Source: Cryptomeria japonica
Taxonomy: Eukaryota; Streptophyta; Pinopsida; Cupressales; Cupressaceae
Length of the DNA: 64,000 nucleotides
Reading direction: 5' to 3'
NCBI RefSeq assembly: GCF_030272615.1
Contig: NC_081409.1
Span: 617,839,755 to 617,903,754, forward strand
Part shown: piece by piece, positions 1 to 14,100 of the stretch
Layout: each line of letters opens with the position of its first letter
Position numbering within the stretch: position 1 is the first letter of the stretch
Translations under genes and position numbers: made by a program
The notes under the pieces: generated by a model
The model's input: the letters and a program-made list of their open reading frames with translations, nothing else
Databases searched by the model: none
What the model was told of the DNA's origin: nothing

Positions 1-1956
1 AATTTATACTCAATACCTCCTTATGTCGGCCCAGCAAGGAAAATAGTCTAGCCACCTTCAGGTTGGCTCAGGTCTACATTTGAAATATCTGATAATGTTT
101 ATTTAATAATATTTATACGATGCAAGTCAGCCCAAGACACAGTCTGCCATAAACTGTTGGCCTAAATCTTTATTTTAAAATATATAATAATTTTATTTAT
201 TATTATTTTATTAATTGATTTTATTTAATTATAATGTTGTGGCTGACCTTTAAATCAGGGACATTACAGGGTAGTCTTTATTTTGGTCTTTTTCATACAA
301 CATTTTTTTAATTATCTATCCATTGGATGTCTGTGATATTATTTGCAACACTTTTTCTTGTTTCTGGCAATTCCGTCCAAAAACCACTTGGATAATGCTT
401 CCCTAGAGAAATTAGTTCCTTCTTACTTTCATGTATTCTTCTTTTTTAATCTCACTAATTTTTCATACACCAACTTAAAAAATAAATGCCCACTTTGAGA
501 AACATACAGATCAACGAGGGTTCTGTCTAGGCATACATTGTCCACATGTCCAAGTTCAACGTTGATGGTATTCATCTCTGGTCAAATCCTTTGAGTCCTG
601 AAAAATAAATCTCAAAGTATAATTATAGTGAAGCTTCACCCAAACATAAACGAAGTATTTGATGACCTCTTCTCATCAGACACCACCATCTTGTTGCGTT
701 GTTCCATGTCCACTGCCTTGTTGTAGGTCTGCTATCATTGTTGGATTGAGGCAAGAAATATTGAATGTGAATGGATTGAGTGGAGAATTATAGAACATGA
801 AAATAATGGCAAACAACAAGGACATGGGGGTATATTCAACTGAAAAGAATAAGTACAGGTTGTATGGATAATACAATATGGCATGTGGGAATTGTTAATG
901 ATGATTGATCCTCAGATCAGCACATGGGTGTTAGGGCATGAGAACTTCCTTTCTGTGATGAGACAAGTAGAGTAGGAATGAACAAGATATGCTCACTGGA
1001 TAAGTGGGTGTGCTGCATAAGGCAGAAGCATATTTCATTGGCTTAAATTCATATTGTTTATTGGAAACTCTATACAATTGGAGGAGTATTTTATTGCAAA
1101 AATGGAGGACGAATAACTTGTTCTAATACCAATGTAGGCCTGTAAATGAAATGCAAAGGAAAGATTGACAAAGTGAAGTGGGCAGAAAATTAAACAACAA
1201 GAAAGTATTCAATGAAATTTGTACTCTGTTCACCCAAAATGGCAAAATGTGATACATGTTCATATTTATCAATATGAAATGACTGTTGAGTTCATCTTCT
1301 ATATATCTGTTCAGCTTCTAGTGTATTTGGGAAATATAAAATATTATTTGAACAAATTTGGCTACACCTAGGATCTATACAATAATATTACAAGGTTTTG
1401 AACAATCCACTGTCAAGACTCTGATTTTAATGTATGTCTTGAAATATATGTTAGAACTTAATATGAATTCACAATAAGAAAACATTGATGAACCTTACAT
1501 GGCTGGAAAAAAAAATTTCATCTTTGCAATAATGATGATTACCAATGTTTCACTGTTTTGATCACAAAATAAGTAGTATGCATGTATAAAAATGTCATGG
1601 AACAGTGAGCGTGGTATGGAAAGGGAAGCAATATTTTTTACCTTCTTATTTGCCTCGCTGCCTTTGTACCTATCCCATTGATCTTATTAGTCTCTAATAT
1701 TCCTGATAAGTGTCATTTATTATTTTATATGTAAATTTGGTTTCACATCTTGCAGATGATTTTTTTGCATGAATTGCAAGAGAATATGTAGTAGTTGAGG
1801 AATTATAATATCAGACACATGCATGCAATGATGGATATTTTTGTTAATATTTTATCTGTGGATTGCATCTGTCTGTAGTTTTCATTATCTGCTATGCGTA
1901 ATCTACATACTTTCTTTGCCTTTCCGCTGTATCAGTGATCATGGCATGCACTGCAG
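1..1956 (+). other. Intron sequence upstream of the first visible exon
   Basis: AT-rich sequence without a convincing ORF. It ends in a pyrimidine-rich tract and the acceptor CTGCAG at 1951-1956. The family needs F-box and linker exons before this point, so most or all of this stretch is probably an intron of the same gene. I cannot place another exon in it. Confidence 0.5.
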
Positions 1957-2154
1957 GTCTTATTTACAGATTTGGCCAATGATTGGATTGCAAGACATAT
2001 GTGGACCTTGGAGAAACTAGCAGAAAGATTCGGAGAAGTTGAATTTCGTATTTCTCAAAGCAATGCAAATAAGATTACTATGAAATTAAAGGATTATGTG
2101 CTGTATGTGAAACTACAACATGATGAAGATCCTCTGTATATATTTGATCCCAAG
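1957..2154 (+). CDS. JMJ21: Exon a: start of JmjC region
   Basis: Reads [16 protein letters not shown] and ends DPLYIFDPK, the stretch before the Fe(II)-binding core in this family. I chose the acceptor CTGCAG at 1951-1956 over TTACAG at 1964-1969 because it keeps VLLTDL, which matches the usual PVLLTD.A..W pattern. It ends after a complete codon (phase 0) at an AAG|GCAAGT donor, which is a GC-AG rather than a GT-AG intron. Confidence 0.85.
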
Positions 2155-5100
2155 GCAAGTTTGTCAAGTTCTGAAGATATTTAACTGTTTATTCCTCAAA
2201 AAATATCTTTCAAATTTTAGTTATACTATATGTACACTCCTCTTATATTTCTTTTATCTAGTTTGGAGAAGCTGCACCAGATTTATTGAAAGAATATAAT
2301 GTGCCACAATTGTTTCAAGAAGACCTGTTTGATATCTTGGATAAACATCAACGGCCACCTTTTAGATGGTTAGTTGTTGGTCCAGCACGTAGTGGTGCAT
2401 CATGGCATGTAGATCCAGCACTCACAAGTGCTTGGAACACTCTCCTACAAGGGCGCAAGAGGTAAAAGATTAACCTGTTGCCATTGTATCATGACATTTG
2501 TGTGTAAATATGCAATTTTTTTTCAAAAAGGTCTTTTGGATACTCCACAAAAGCTGATATTTTTTCACATCGTATTGTTCCTTTAATGGTTTAATTTTTA
2601 GATTCTATGCAGTTTTTCCTTTGATTTTCATTTTAGTTGTTCTTGATTCACTTTTATCTTAAATTTCCATCAACATTTGTGACATATTTGGTTGAAACAA
2701 AGAAATTATATTAATGTCCACAAATGACCAAGGTAGGTCAATGGGACTTGAAATTATAACTAATTACAATAGCAAGAGGAATTCAAACCTGACCATCTAT
2801 GTTGTAGAGCTGCTGATCTGAAATTATGAATGTAGTGGAAATTTGGACATGTCATTCCAGATTGCAGCATGTTGCCAGCTAGCTCAGGCAGATTTTGTCA
2901 GCTAGCTCAGGCAGAGTTTATCATTAAACCAGTGTAATAGGGTTGTTCTGGACATTGACCAATTTTTTTCATGCTTATGCATGTTTTGGGATGGTATAGG
3001 ACATCTTAGAATTTTCTTTGGCGGATGAGACAACTTTTGAGTTTGATTCAGCTCATTCAGTGTTGTCTTGAATCTGCAGCCATGTTGTAGGGGTGAATTG
3101 AATGGATAGATGGAAACACAAATTGGATTTTATTGCATTTTTAGATAACCCTAAAAAGATAGTGCAATTATCAGAACAAATGGCAGCTATTTTCAAATCC
3201 AGATGCAAAAGTTATGTCCTACAGAAGATGCAGTCAAAATGGCTGAATCAGGAGTTTGCCATTGGCAATCAAAATTCACCCCTGGCAACCAGCATGCACT
3301 CTGGTGAGCGAATAACTGGTAACGGTATACAGGTATAGTTGAACTTGTATATAATTGAGAGTTGGAAAATGAAGAGTTTCAGAGCATTTTCTTGTTTTTC
3401 TTTGGTATTATTCTTTGTCCGTTGGCATGGGAATCAAGGAGGAGCTATGTTACACCTTCATGCCTAGGAGAGACACAGAATTTGGCAATGTTAAAGCTAG
3501 TTTTTGGCTGACAATTAATTGGTGGTGTGTAGAGCCATTTTGGGACTGTTCAAGTATATGTTGCAAGTCTGATTGTATGCTTTCCATACTTTGATGGATA
3601 CAATCCATTAAGTTTGTAGCATAGGTTTTTGAAGAGTCATACAGATGCCAAGGCATTTTGCAGGTGTAGGGAGCTGGTAGTAAACCCATGTAATGCTTTT
3701 TTAAAGACGAAAAAGGCAGTGAATACACATATAAAAGTTGAGAAATAGCAGCATGGCGAGTTACATTCACTCTTCCTGGAGTTTTCTACCCCGTTGAGGG
3801 TTTCTTCAATGGTAATATATTGTTTCGTTTAACTTCTGTAATTGTTAGCATTTAGATCTCTGCTATGCCTGGTTATACAATCTTTTGAGCATTGGAAACC
3901 ATTGTAGATGGTATGAATGTTCATTTGGGAGTGTAGAGTGGTCTGAATACTGGAATCTGTATGTTGATGATTGTGCCTGTAGAATATCCACCCCAATTTA
4001 CAGATCAGCTGCAGCCAGCCTTGCCTAGTTTGAGAGAAAGAGAATGGAGGTACCCTGGTAACTGCTTGTGGAGGGGACTTTGGCCTTATTGATTTATCAC
4101 CTTATATTGGTATTTGAAACATCCCAAAGAAAACTTAGTACCTCCGACTGCTGGAATAGGTTGTAAGGAGGTAATTAATCTGGTCTTTGAGAAACCAGGA
4201 GTTTTTTCTAGGAATATTTAAGTTTTGGGTAGCAATTCTGTAGGGAAACAAGTCTTGAGAATATTTTTGTTGGATTATCTGACACATCTGGGTATAGTGC
4301 ATGGAGTCTTTCACTGAAAAAAAAATTGATTTATGAAAGAAATAATGAAACACAGTTCAAAAATGTGTCATCGTTTGCATCCCTTCAACAAAGTGAAATC
4401 AATATTTACAAGATTATAAATAATCAGGGCTTTTTCATATTTATCTTTGCCCAGAATGTTGCCATATTTTTGTTTATCTTCCTTGCCTGTAAGCAAGCCA
4501 CACACATCGAAATCAAGTCATAATCATGCCACAATCATGTCTCAATCCAATCAATTAGTGACTGCCACAGAATCCTAGTACATGACATGGATGTACAGAA
4601 ACTAGCTTAACATATCAAAAAAAATGACATGATTGAATGCTAAAATTTTTCCTCCATAATTTCAATAGGGGGATAATGTTGCATGTTCAAACAGACTGCA
4701 ATGCACCTGCTGAATGGCATTTTCAAGGTTTCTTTGTATGCTTTTTTCCCTTTGCCACAATGTCTCATGAGTCAAGGGGATCATTGCTTCAAATTTTTTT
4801 GGGTTGTTTTTGAGCTTTTTTGGTCATTTCAGGGTGGTTTCAGGCTTCAGAAATATGAGTATTGTGTATATGTGCATGTTGAAATGTTCATAGTGGAGCT
4901 GTTTCTGACACTGCCCCCCAACCCCATTTTTTGTCATGTTTCCAAAACCATGATCTTTTATTGTTTCCTGTTTTTGGACTCGGCAAGGCTGACTCGACTT
5001 GTGACTCGGCTCGGACTCGGCAAGGCTGACTCGACTTGTGACTCGGCTCGGACTCGGCAAGGCTGACTCGACTTGTGACTTGGCTATGACTCGGCAAAAT

Positions 5101-8100
5101 AAAAAAACCCTTGAAATTTAGAGAATTTTAACGATTTAAAACTTGTTTCATGCACCCATTTTTGAATAAAGCTTAAAGACACTATAAAATCATCAAATAG
5201 AAGCTCTAGCTCATCCGCAACCTCAGCTTCAGAGTAGTCTGTTTGCCTCCTACAAAGGCGTCTAAGGTAGGTCCTGGATGACTGAGTATCCATAGTCTCC
5301 GCCTGTGAGGTGCCACAATGATCAACATCAGTTGTGCCTGTGCCACAGCCTCGGCCTCTCTGTCTGCCATGTCTGACATGCCGCGACGCGAGTCTTGGAG
5401 CTCGAACTCGGTGAGTTTTACCATAACTCGCCGAGTTTGAGTCACGAGTTGTCAAAACTCGCCGAGCTTGGCTCGACTTGCCAACTCAGCAAACTCGCCT
5501 GACTCGCAGCGAGTTTGGGAACTCTGTGTTGAACATAAAATGTGGTTACCTAAATTTTTCATTAACTAAGTGATATTGGTTCCATAAACCTTCATGAGGC
5601 AATTATCTGGGAGTCCAAAGACAAACTATCCATATATTGCTATAGCATAGCTAGTTGATTCCTTTTTTACTTGAGGAATCATGACAAATATTTGGAATCT
5701 TAGCATTGAATCCTTTCTACATGTAATGCAGGCACAGAATATGGAGGCTGCATGTTGTAATATCCTTACCAGGAATTTTTGACCAAAACTCGCAATTTTC
5801 ACAATTTTTGTTATGCAGGCATTTCGTCAAACAATTTGCTTATAGTAGAGTTGAAGGAAAATTTAAATGTTGTTTGACCAGAAATCATAAGAAAACATCA
5901 TAAAACCAATTTCTCAATTTCAAATGCACAAAAACATGTTGTTCCATAGTTAAATTGCTCAAAATTGTATATATCAAATATTTTCTGATTAATACATAAG
6001 CTTCTGTAGCAAACTGGTAAATATAGTAATAACATACAGAGCTTATAACATCAACAAATTTCAGATATATTAATTGCTGACCTTTTTGCAGACCTCATAG
6101 TAATTCAATCAGCAACTATTAATATTTCAAAACTCTCCCTCAAAGCTGTATGACACCCTAGACTTGGTATGGCTCCTCCATTATTTGCTACAGCAGCTAG
6201 TAAAAGTTGTGACTCCTTTTTTGTTAGGCAATGATAGGTATGTTTAACCCTTCAAAGGCTGCGTTGACCATTGGCAAGGCTTTTAAGCCTTTGGAAGATG
6301 AATTGCCCAATCTTTGAGACATGTACGGCTCCTTTTGGGGTCCTCAGCACCCTGGGATACTATGAGAACAGCGTTTCCATCCGAACTCAGAAAGCGAAAC
6401 TGGAACACAATTCACTATAGTCACCATTCTTTCCCCATTAGCACACCCAGCACTGCAATTTTTGATAAATATATTCGCTTGCACACACAACACTTACAAA
6501 TTCATATTTGCCTGCAAAACTTTTATAAATTTGTTTACTTGTAAACCTCTGAAATCCTGTATAGATAAATCTTTTTATTCCCAACTCTCACTCTGCAAAC
6601 AGTAAGCCCAAATGTGAACCCTGGATGAATCCACCTCTGAATCCTTTTTACACACACTATGAATTTGAATGAATCACATTGTATTGGCTTGGGAGAAATC
6701 TTTCACCACCAAAACAAATCTTACCTTAGGGTTTTGTCTAAGATGGAAGAGATGAACAACATTCAACCTCGTAGAGAATACAAGGTTTGATGAAATATTC
6801 TGAATGAGCTTCTTCTCTTCCAATTTCCCTTCTATAAGCACATTTGGAACTTTTTGGAAATAAAAATTCAAACTGACCTTTTAATAATAATCCTTAAGCT
6901 CCATAAAAGTGACTTTATTTTTTTATTTACTTTTTTGAGCACTTAAAAGTCATTTAAAATTCACCTTTATAAATAATTTATATAAGTTGTCATTTAATTC
7001 ACTCTTTGACAACTTAAGTTTAAATTATTTAATAGTTTAGTTATTTTCTGCACATCCCTCCAAAGTTGTGAGAAATATAAAAATAGCCTGAAAGCGAATT
7101 TTGATTTCGCCAACATACTCTGAAGCTCACTTAAAATCCAACTTAATGAAAATCGATACTTTCCAAGAATAGCATACTTCTCCAAGAAGTGCGGAGAGCA
7201 TCTGAAATGTTGAAACTACTCCTAGAAAGAACCAATGGAATCATCTTGATCCCTTGAACACAATGCCACTATCTAAACTTTGTTTAAGGTTGGCACTCTC
7301 CAAGAATGTTGGAGCTTCCAAAGATGTTGGGAAGGCTATAAAAAGGGGACATTGCAAACATTTCTGACAAATTCTGCTCTTTAGGAAGAAACTTTCATGT
7401 AACATGTTTTATCAGTGAAGAATGATAAGGTGGATAGTAGTACTGTGTATATAATATAGTAGACATGTTAATAATTCTGCTTGAAGCTCACCATTAGTAT
7501 ACTGTATAACACTACAATCTGCCAACTGTGCTTAAGTTCAACTGGTCTACATCATGGTGCTATGCTTTGTGTCTGCTACATTTGTATGTTCAGGTGCTCT
7601 TCTTCGGGTGTCTAGTAACATATATATTGTCAAATTTACTGACTTTCTTTGACCAATGCTATGTTTATTCTGGTATGGACTAGAGAAGATATTCTATCCT
7701 TTTGTATAGTTACCATAAAAGTTGTATCAGATGGAAGTATGGTCTAGTTTTTCTTTTGAATGCGTTCTTAATATTTCCTTGTTCTTGATTTTACTGGTAT
7801 TTGCTTCTAACTTCTAAGTAATTTTCTTCTAGTTTATCATTTCGTTAAAGCTTTTTATCGTTATTATTCAGTATTCCTTTATATTTTTTGTAAGAAACAG
7901 GGGGTTTTTAAGTGCATGAGTATATTTGCAGATGGGCACTATATCCTCCTGGCAGGGTACCCCCAGGAGTAACAGTACATGTGAATGAGGAAGATGGAGA
8001 TGTGAATATTGAAACCCCTTCATCATCACAGGTTCTTTTTTCTAGTTCTTCTTAGGAGCTTTTCTGTATACTTCAATTTATTATAGATGATTGGACAGAA

Positions 8101-11100
8101 TCATGTATGCTGGTTGTCTCTTTCGCACATTCAGATAATTCTTTAGCCATGAAGAAACAATTTGAATTATAAATTCTGCACTTTATTCATACCTTCTTTT
8201 TATTTGCTTAGTGGTGGCTAGATATATATCCTCTACTTTTGGAAGAAGACAAGCCTTTGGAATGCACTCAACTTCCAGGAGAGACAATATTTGTTCCAAG
8301 TGGTTGGTGGCACTGTGTGCTTAATATTGAGACATCAGTTGCTGTTACTCAGAACTTTGTTAATGACACTAACCTTGAGTTTGTGTGTCTTGATTTGGCT
8401 CCTGGCCATCGCCACAAAGGAGTTATTCGTGCAGGAAGGCTTGCCTTGGAAGAGCATGGTATATAGCCTTCTTATAAGAAAATTTAAGGACATCAATACA
8501 TGCATAGTTTGATATATCTTGAATACCGTAGGGGAGGTCATGCCAAAGAACACTCATAGACAATCTGTACTTGCAGGGGTTTCGGATGAAGATGAGGATG
8601 CAAGAAATATAAGCCAAGATTATTTGAACTCTGGCAGATGCTCATCAGTGAAAGATATAGTCTACTCTATAGATTGTCTTTCTATGTATTTAGAGGAGAA
8701 TCGTGATCACTATAATTCAAACTGGAATGAAAGCAACCCTCTAGGGAAAAGAGAGATGCGGGAATGGTTGCACAGGCTTTGGGAAGTGAGGCCATCACTA
8801 AGAAAGCAGATATGGGAGGTAATATACTGTCCATTATATGTTCTTCTGATTCTTCGGCCTATATACCATTATTCTTTCCAAATTTAAAATAATTTCTTCG
8901 GTCCATGCACCTTACTAGATGTAACAAAGTCATTGGGCCTTATAACCTTTTTTGTTTCTTAAAATTCTAAATTGTTTCTAGGTATGCACCTGATTAGATG
9001 TAACAAAGGCATCTAAAACAATCTTGGTGTGGTAGACTAGGAAAAATGTTTCATGGTGTGTCTTTGCTTGCAATACTCTATAGATTCCGACATCTCGAAA
9101 GTCACTTGTTTCCAGGGACCAACTACCGATTGTATTTCAATCACTATGAATGTCTCATGCTTAAAAACTTCATCATATTCATGCAAACTTCACATGTGCT
9201 TTTAAGCCACTGATAGAATTCATTTTGGGGTCAATTGTTGTGTTCAGGGTGCATGCATAGCTCTTGATGCAGGTAAATGGTTGGATCGTGTCTCGAGTAT
9301 TTGTGCTTTTAACAATTTACCCCTTCCCTCAGAGAGTGAGAAGCTTCCTGTTGGGAGTGGCAGTAATCCGGTGAGTATCATGCATCTCTAAGCAGACCTT
9401 GCTCTGTAAATCTTGTCATCTTCTTCCAAGTACAAAACATGAGATGCCAAAATTAATTATTAGGTTTTAATTGCTAAATAATTATGAAGAGTAGTAATCT
9501 TATAAATAATTTTAGAAGCACATTGATGCAGAGATTTGCAGAACTATGAATTCTATGACTGTTTCTCATTTTTTGTGAATGACCAGGTTTACCTAATTGG
9601 GGAGTATGTTATCAAAATCTATGTTGAAGGAGGCTTAAAATCTGCAGTTCATAGTTTAGGATCTGAGGTACTTTATTCAAAATTAAATTATTACGACATG
9701 TGCATAGTTCAGATACTTTTATTGACATGTTTTGGCTATGAATTCTGTGCAGATCGAATTTTACAGTCTGCTACATGACTCTGGATCTCCATTAATTAAC
9801 CACGTACCTTATGTGTTAGCGAGTGGCTTCCTATCTTTCCTTAATGGTTCATATGAATCTATTTTGTGGGATGGAATAGAAGTTCCCTGTATGTTTACGA
9901 ATTTTAATCTGTTTTCTGAAAATGACTTACCAAGCAATTATTCTTTTAGCACATGGAATAAGGCCAAGGTAGAATCCATTTTGTTAGGGAAAAAAATGCC
10001 TTTTAAAGAGGAAAATTGTTCTAATGCGAGCATGTCAATATGGCCATATCTTATAACCAAGCGTTGCAAGGGCGAAGAACTTTGTCACGTGTAAGAAACT
10101 ACCCTCATTTTTTGTTTTATACCATAGGAAAATGCTGAGATAACTTTCTGTACAAGTCTAGCTACCCTGTATTTAATATTTGTGGGGAATATACATAATC
10201 AGGAAATTATATTCTTTCTCTTGTCATGAAATTTGGCATTTATGAATATTAATGTTAATATTGGTGGATATGCAGCCGCACAAAACTATCGAAAGAGGAA
10301 CTTTTTGCTTTAGCTTCTTTCTTGGGAGAGCAGGTGCGTAATCTTCATTCTTTGGCACTGCCATCTATGCCAAGCTCCTGTAAAAGAATGAAGCTAAACA
10401 ACTCTAGCAAACTGGATGCTGTACAACTACTCGACAATAAAAAGAACACTATTCCAATGGTTTCAGTGAAGCTAAATAGTTCTGTTCTGGAGGATCCAGT
10501 CTATGGAAATTATTGCATCCCAGCAGAATGGCAACCATTCACAACGCTTATGTGGAAACGGCGGGAAAATGTCAAGGATACTCTTAAAAAATGGTATGTC
10601 ACTCTTACATAGCTTATCTTTGAAACAAGTTTCAGTGAGGAGTTTCCCAAGGTTTTAAAAAGCCATTTTGAATTACTCCTGAATTTGGCTCAGCAAATAA
10701 GAAGAAATATATTTAGAAGTCATAATTGAACATATTAATTGATATCATGGGACTGTATATTCAATGGAATGGAGATTTTCTTCCGGCTTCTCTTCAAACC
10801 AAAACACAGTGAAATTGTATAAATACACAGTAAACTATAAACAAATCAGTGACGCATTCTTGCCAATTGATCAGGTTCCAAAAAAAGTTCAGAATAATTT
10901 GGACTCTGTGTTCTAATATTTTTGTCATTATTTATACATTAAATATTAAATATAATAAATAAATCACAAAAGAGTAAGAATAAAAACAAGAGAATAGTTT
11001 TGGTTTAAATCCAAATCTGAAATGGAAGTACTAATTTTTAAAGATGTGTTGGAAGGTATGTGCCCTTCGTTCCCTTGGTTGTTCAGCACCACTCTCGGGG

Positions 11101-14100
11101 ATTCGTGACATGGCTTAACCGCCTCCCACGGTTTGATTGTCTTTGGTGTTTGTATTGAGCAATAATAGGTTGATCTTTTGGTGCAACGACAAACCTTGGC
11201 TAACAAATGGTATTAGAGCTCAGGTCACGGGTTTGAATCCCTTGGCCGCGCTAGGGGGGGATTGTTGGAAGGTGTGCACCCTTCATCCCCTTGGTTGTTG
11301 AACACCACTCTCGGGGATTCACGACATGGCTTAATTGTTGATTTTAGGCAATCAGATGTTAATCTAGTTACTTGAATTATAATCAGACTGAGAATAAGCA
11401 GAAATAATAATAAAAGCACACAACACAAGACACAAGTACCCTGGGAAAACCTACCTCTTGGAGGAAAAACCCAGCATCAAAGATTCAGATCAGTTCCTTA
11501 TTTATAAGCAGATTACATGAATCAGATTACTTATCTGATTGAGTGCCAATCTAGGGCAGACTGAACCTAGAATATGTAGCTGTAGTATGTCTTCAGATAG
11601 AGTAGAATGTCGACACCACTTGAAGAGGGAGATCACTGAAGTATAGCGCACCACCTTGCCCAGCAAGTTGTCCAATGGATTCGCTCTCTAACATGCCAGA
11701 TTCGCTGATTGTTCTTGCATAAGGCTGATCGCACTTGATAAGGATGTGGTTGTGTAGAATGAATCATGTTTATACACAAGATTCATGCTCAAGTTTTCCC
11801 AAGTCGGCTTTTGCCAAATTCCCTTTATTTTACATATTTAACTTGCACTTTTGGCGCCCAAATTTGGGGCCTACATAACTTGCAAGTTGAGCCACATTTT
11901 CTTTTAGGGCCCAGCCTTATTAGACATGAACCACACATTACATTTGGGCCCAACCCTATTAGACATAAACCACACGTTACATTTGGGCCCAGCCCTATTA
12001 GACATAAATTACTTTAACCTTATTACAATAAGATAATATTTTAATTGCCACACGGCATCATTAAAATATGATCCGAACTAGCTAATCATTTCAACACTCC
12101 CTCTTAGCTAGAGAGGATTCTATCAAGTCTCAAAGTGACTACCACCATGGCTACTCCCATGGATGAAACAAATACTATGTTCACCATAGCTACTCTCAGA
12201 GGGTGAAAGAACTCATTATGGAATTTCTTCCATGATACCCACCATACCTACTTGCAGAGGGTGGGATCACCATGCCTACTCGCAGAGGGTGGGACCACCA
12301 TGCCTACTCGCAGAGGGTGGAATTTCTTCAATGATGCCCACCATACCTACTCGCAGAGGGTGGGTCCACCATGCCTAATCGCAGAGGGTGGAATGAGGGC
12401 TTTCACCTCAAACTTCTCCCAGAGAAGAATGCATCACCACCATGCCTACTCGCAGAGGGTGGATCCACCATACCTACTCGAGGAGGGTGGAACGAAAAAC
12501 TATTACAAAAAAGATGAGGCTTCCTCTAAAGCTGAAAGAAACTGGCTCCCTCTGGGCTTGACAAGATCCCTTTGAAGCTAATGATTTCAAGCTCCCTCTA
12601 ACATTTCCTCCTTTTAGAAAAGGAAGTCTTCATTTGACCTTTGCTCCTCCTGAGATGTCCCTATGCCAACTTCTACAGAGGAAGCAAGAGGAGTGGACCT
12701 GAATTTGCAATCCCGAGCAAAATGACCATACTTGTCACACTTAAAGCATTGGATGTGAGATAAGTCCTTCTTTCTTTTCTTAGGGGCAACATCTGAATCT
12801 CTGTCTCTATCCCACTTCCTTGCTTTGCCTTTAACCATATGCGAAGCAAGGACTTGATTGTCTACATCATAATGATCACGCTCAATTCCTCTTGCTATCA
12901 ATCATGACTCTTCTTGTATGCAATCTGCTCTCAAACGATCAAACTTGGGAAGATTTGGTCTTGCACTGATTCCTTGAATGTAAGACTCCCAAGATGCCGG
13001 AAGACCATTGAGGGCAAGCATGGTCAAGTCACTGTCATCAACAACCTTCCCAATGGGTGAGAGCTGATCTCTCAAATCAGAAATCCTCATGAAGTATGCT
13101 ATGACGGATTCACCTTTCATCATCTTGATGTGATGAAGCTGCTGCTTCAAAGCTTGGGCACGACTGGTGTTGTTGATTTTGTACATCTCTTCCAATGTCT
13201 TGAACGTTTCGCTGGCAGTCTTCAGGTTGGAGATGATAGGTACGATATGATCTTTCACGGAGTCAACTAGCATTCTCTGAGCTTGAAAATCTTTCTTCCT
13301 CCATGAAGTCTTTTCCTCTTCCGCCTCAAGTTCAATGGAAGATCTCTCCACAAAGTCTACAAGATCACTTCCATTTAATGCAAGCATGATTCGGAATCTC
13401 CATGACGTGAAGTTGGATGCACCATCCAATCTATCTTCAACCCTGAGACAGTTCAACATTTCGAATGAAGTAATAAGAGCAAAAATGAAAGGAGGAGGAA
13501 CAACTACAATCAATCTGATTACCCCTAATTCGAACTTGGCTCTGATACCATGTTGATTTTAGACAATCAGATGTTAATCTAGTTACTTGAATTATAATCA
13601 GACTAAGAATAAGCAAAAATAATAATGAAAGCACACAACACAAGACACAAGTACCCTACTCCATGGAAGACCTGGAATTTGCTAGTGGGCTACAGGTAGA
13701 TATATCGTGCTTTGAGAATCATAGATCATACTGGAGAGAAGAGCTGGAGAATGTAGATAACCTCCTAGAGGGTATTCAGTATAAAATGTTTAATCCTCCT
13801 ATGCCTCCAACAACCGGACTGTTCGAGTTGTGCCTAAGATTCCAGGACTACGTTTGGGTAGAGCGTGCAGCAGATTGGGATATCTGGGGAGAGTACTTGC
13901 GCGACGAGGTCGAATTTGTGGAAAAAGAGTCCACAACAGGAAAGGAAAAAGTGCTTTCCTAAAGTATATGTTTCTTTTTAAATCTTAAAGTGCACTTTTT
14001 CAGACATAAAGTTCTTTCCTAACTACCAAAGCTGTTGTAAATTTTGAGCTCCGTGCATGTGCACTTTTTGGAGCAGCTTTTTGGTAGTTATTAATTACCT

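Larger units (their letters stand above)
2462..7931 (+). other. 5.5-kb intron with repeat remnants
   Basis: The donor is GTAAAA and the acceptor TTTGCAG. Recognisable content is limited to the ACTCGG-rich transposon remnant around 4977-5530. A TATA-like CTATAAAAAGG at 7336-7346 could belong to an old LTR, but no partner or boundaries were found. The other short ORFs here are not supported. Confidence 0.75.
11336..13657 (-). mobile_element. Gag-only (TR-GAG-like) Copia-type element, minus strand
   Basis: Reading on the minus strand: truncated 5' LTR (13551-13657), primer-binding site, gag, a tandem-repeat tract, a purine tract and the 3' LTR (11336-12096). The two LTRs match from TGTTGATTTTAG for about 107 bp, ending at AAGTACCCT; beyond that the right copy is replaced by element E. 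No protease, integrase or reverse transcriptase is present between gag and the purine tract. It is a non-autonomous element that would need enzymes in trans. Confidence 0.8.

Noticed and set aside
3102-3338. 78-codon open stretch in the 5.5-kb intron
   Set aside because: It shows no family similarity, no splice sites in phase with neighbours and no repeat of known coding elements. It is compatible with chance.
13663-13962. Open stretch as an additional host-gene exon
   Set aside because: Exons at 10593 and 62093 join in phase with nothing missing, and this stretch sits in a transposon fragment with its own TATA and terminus.
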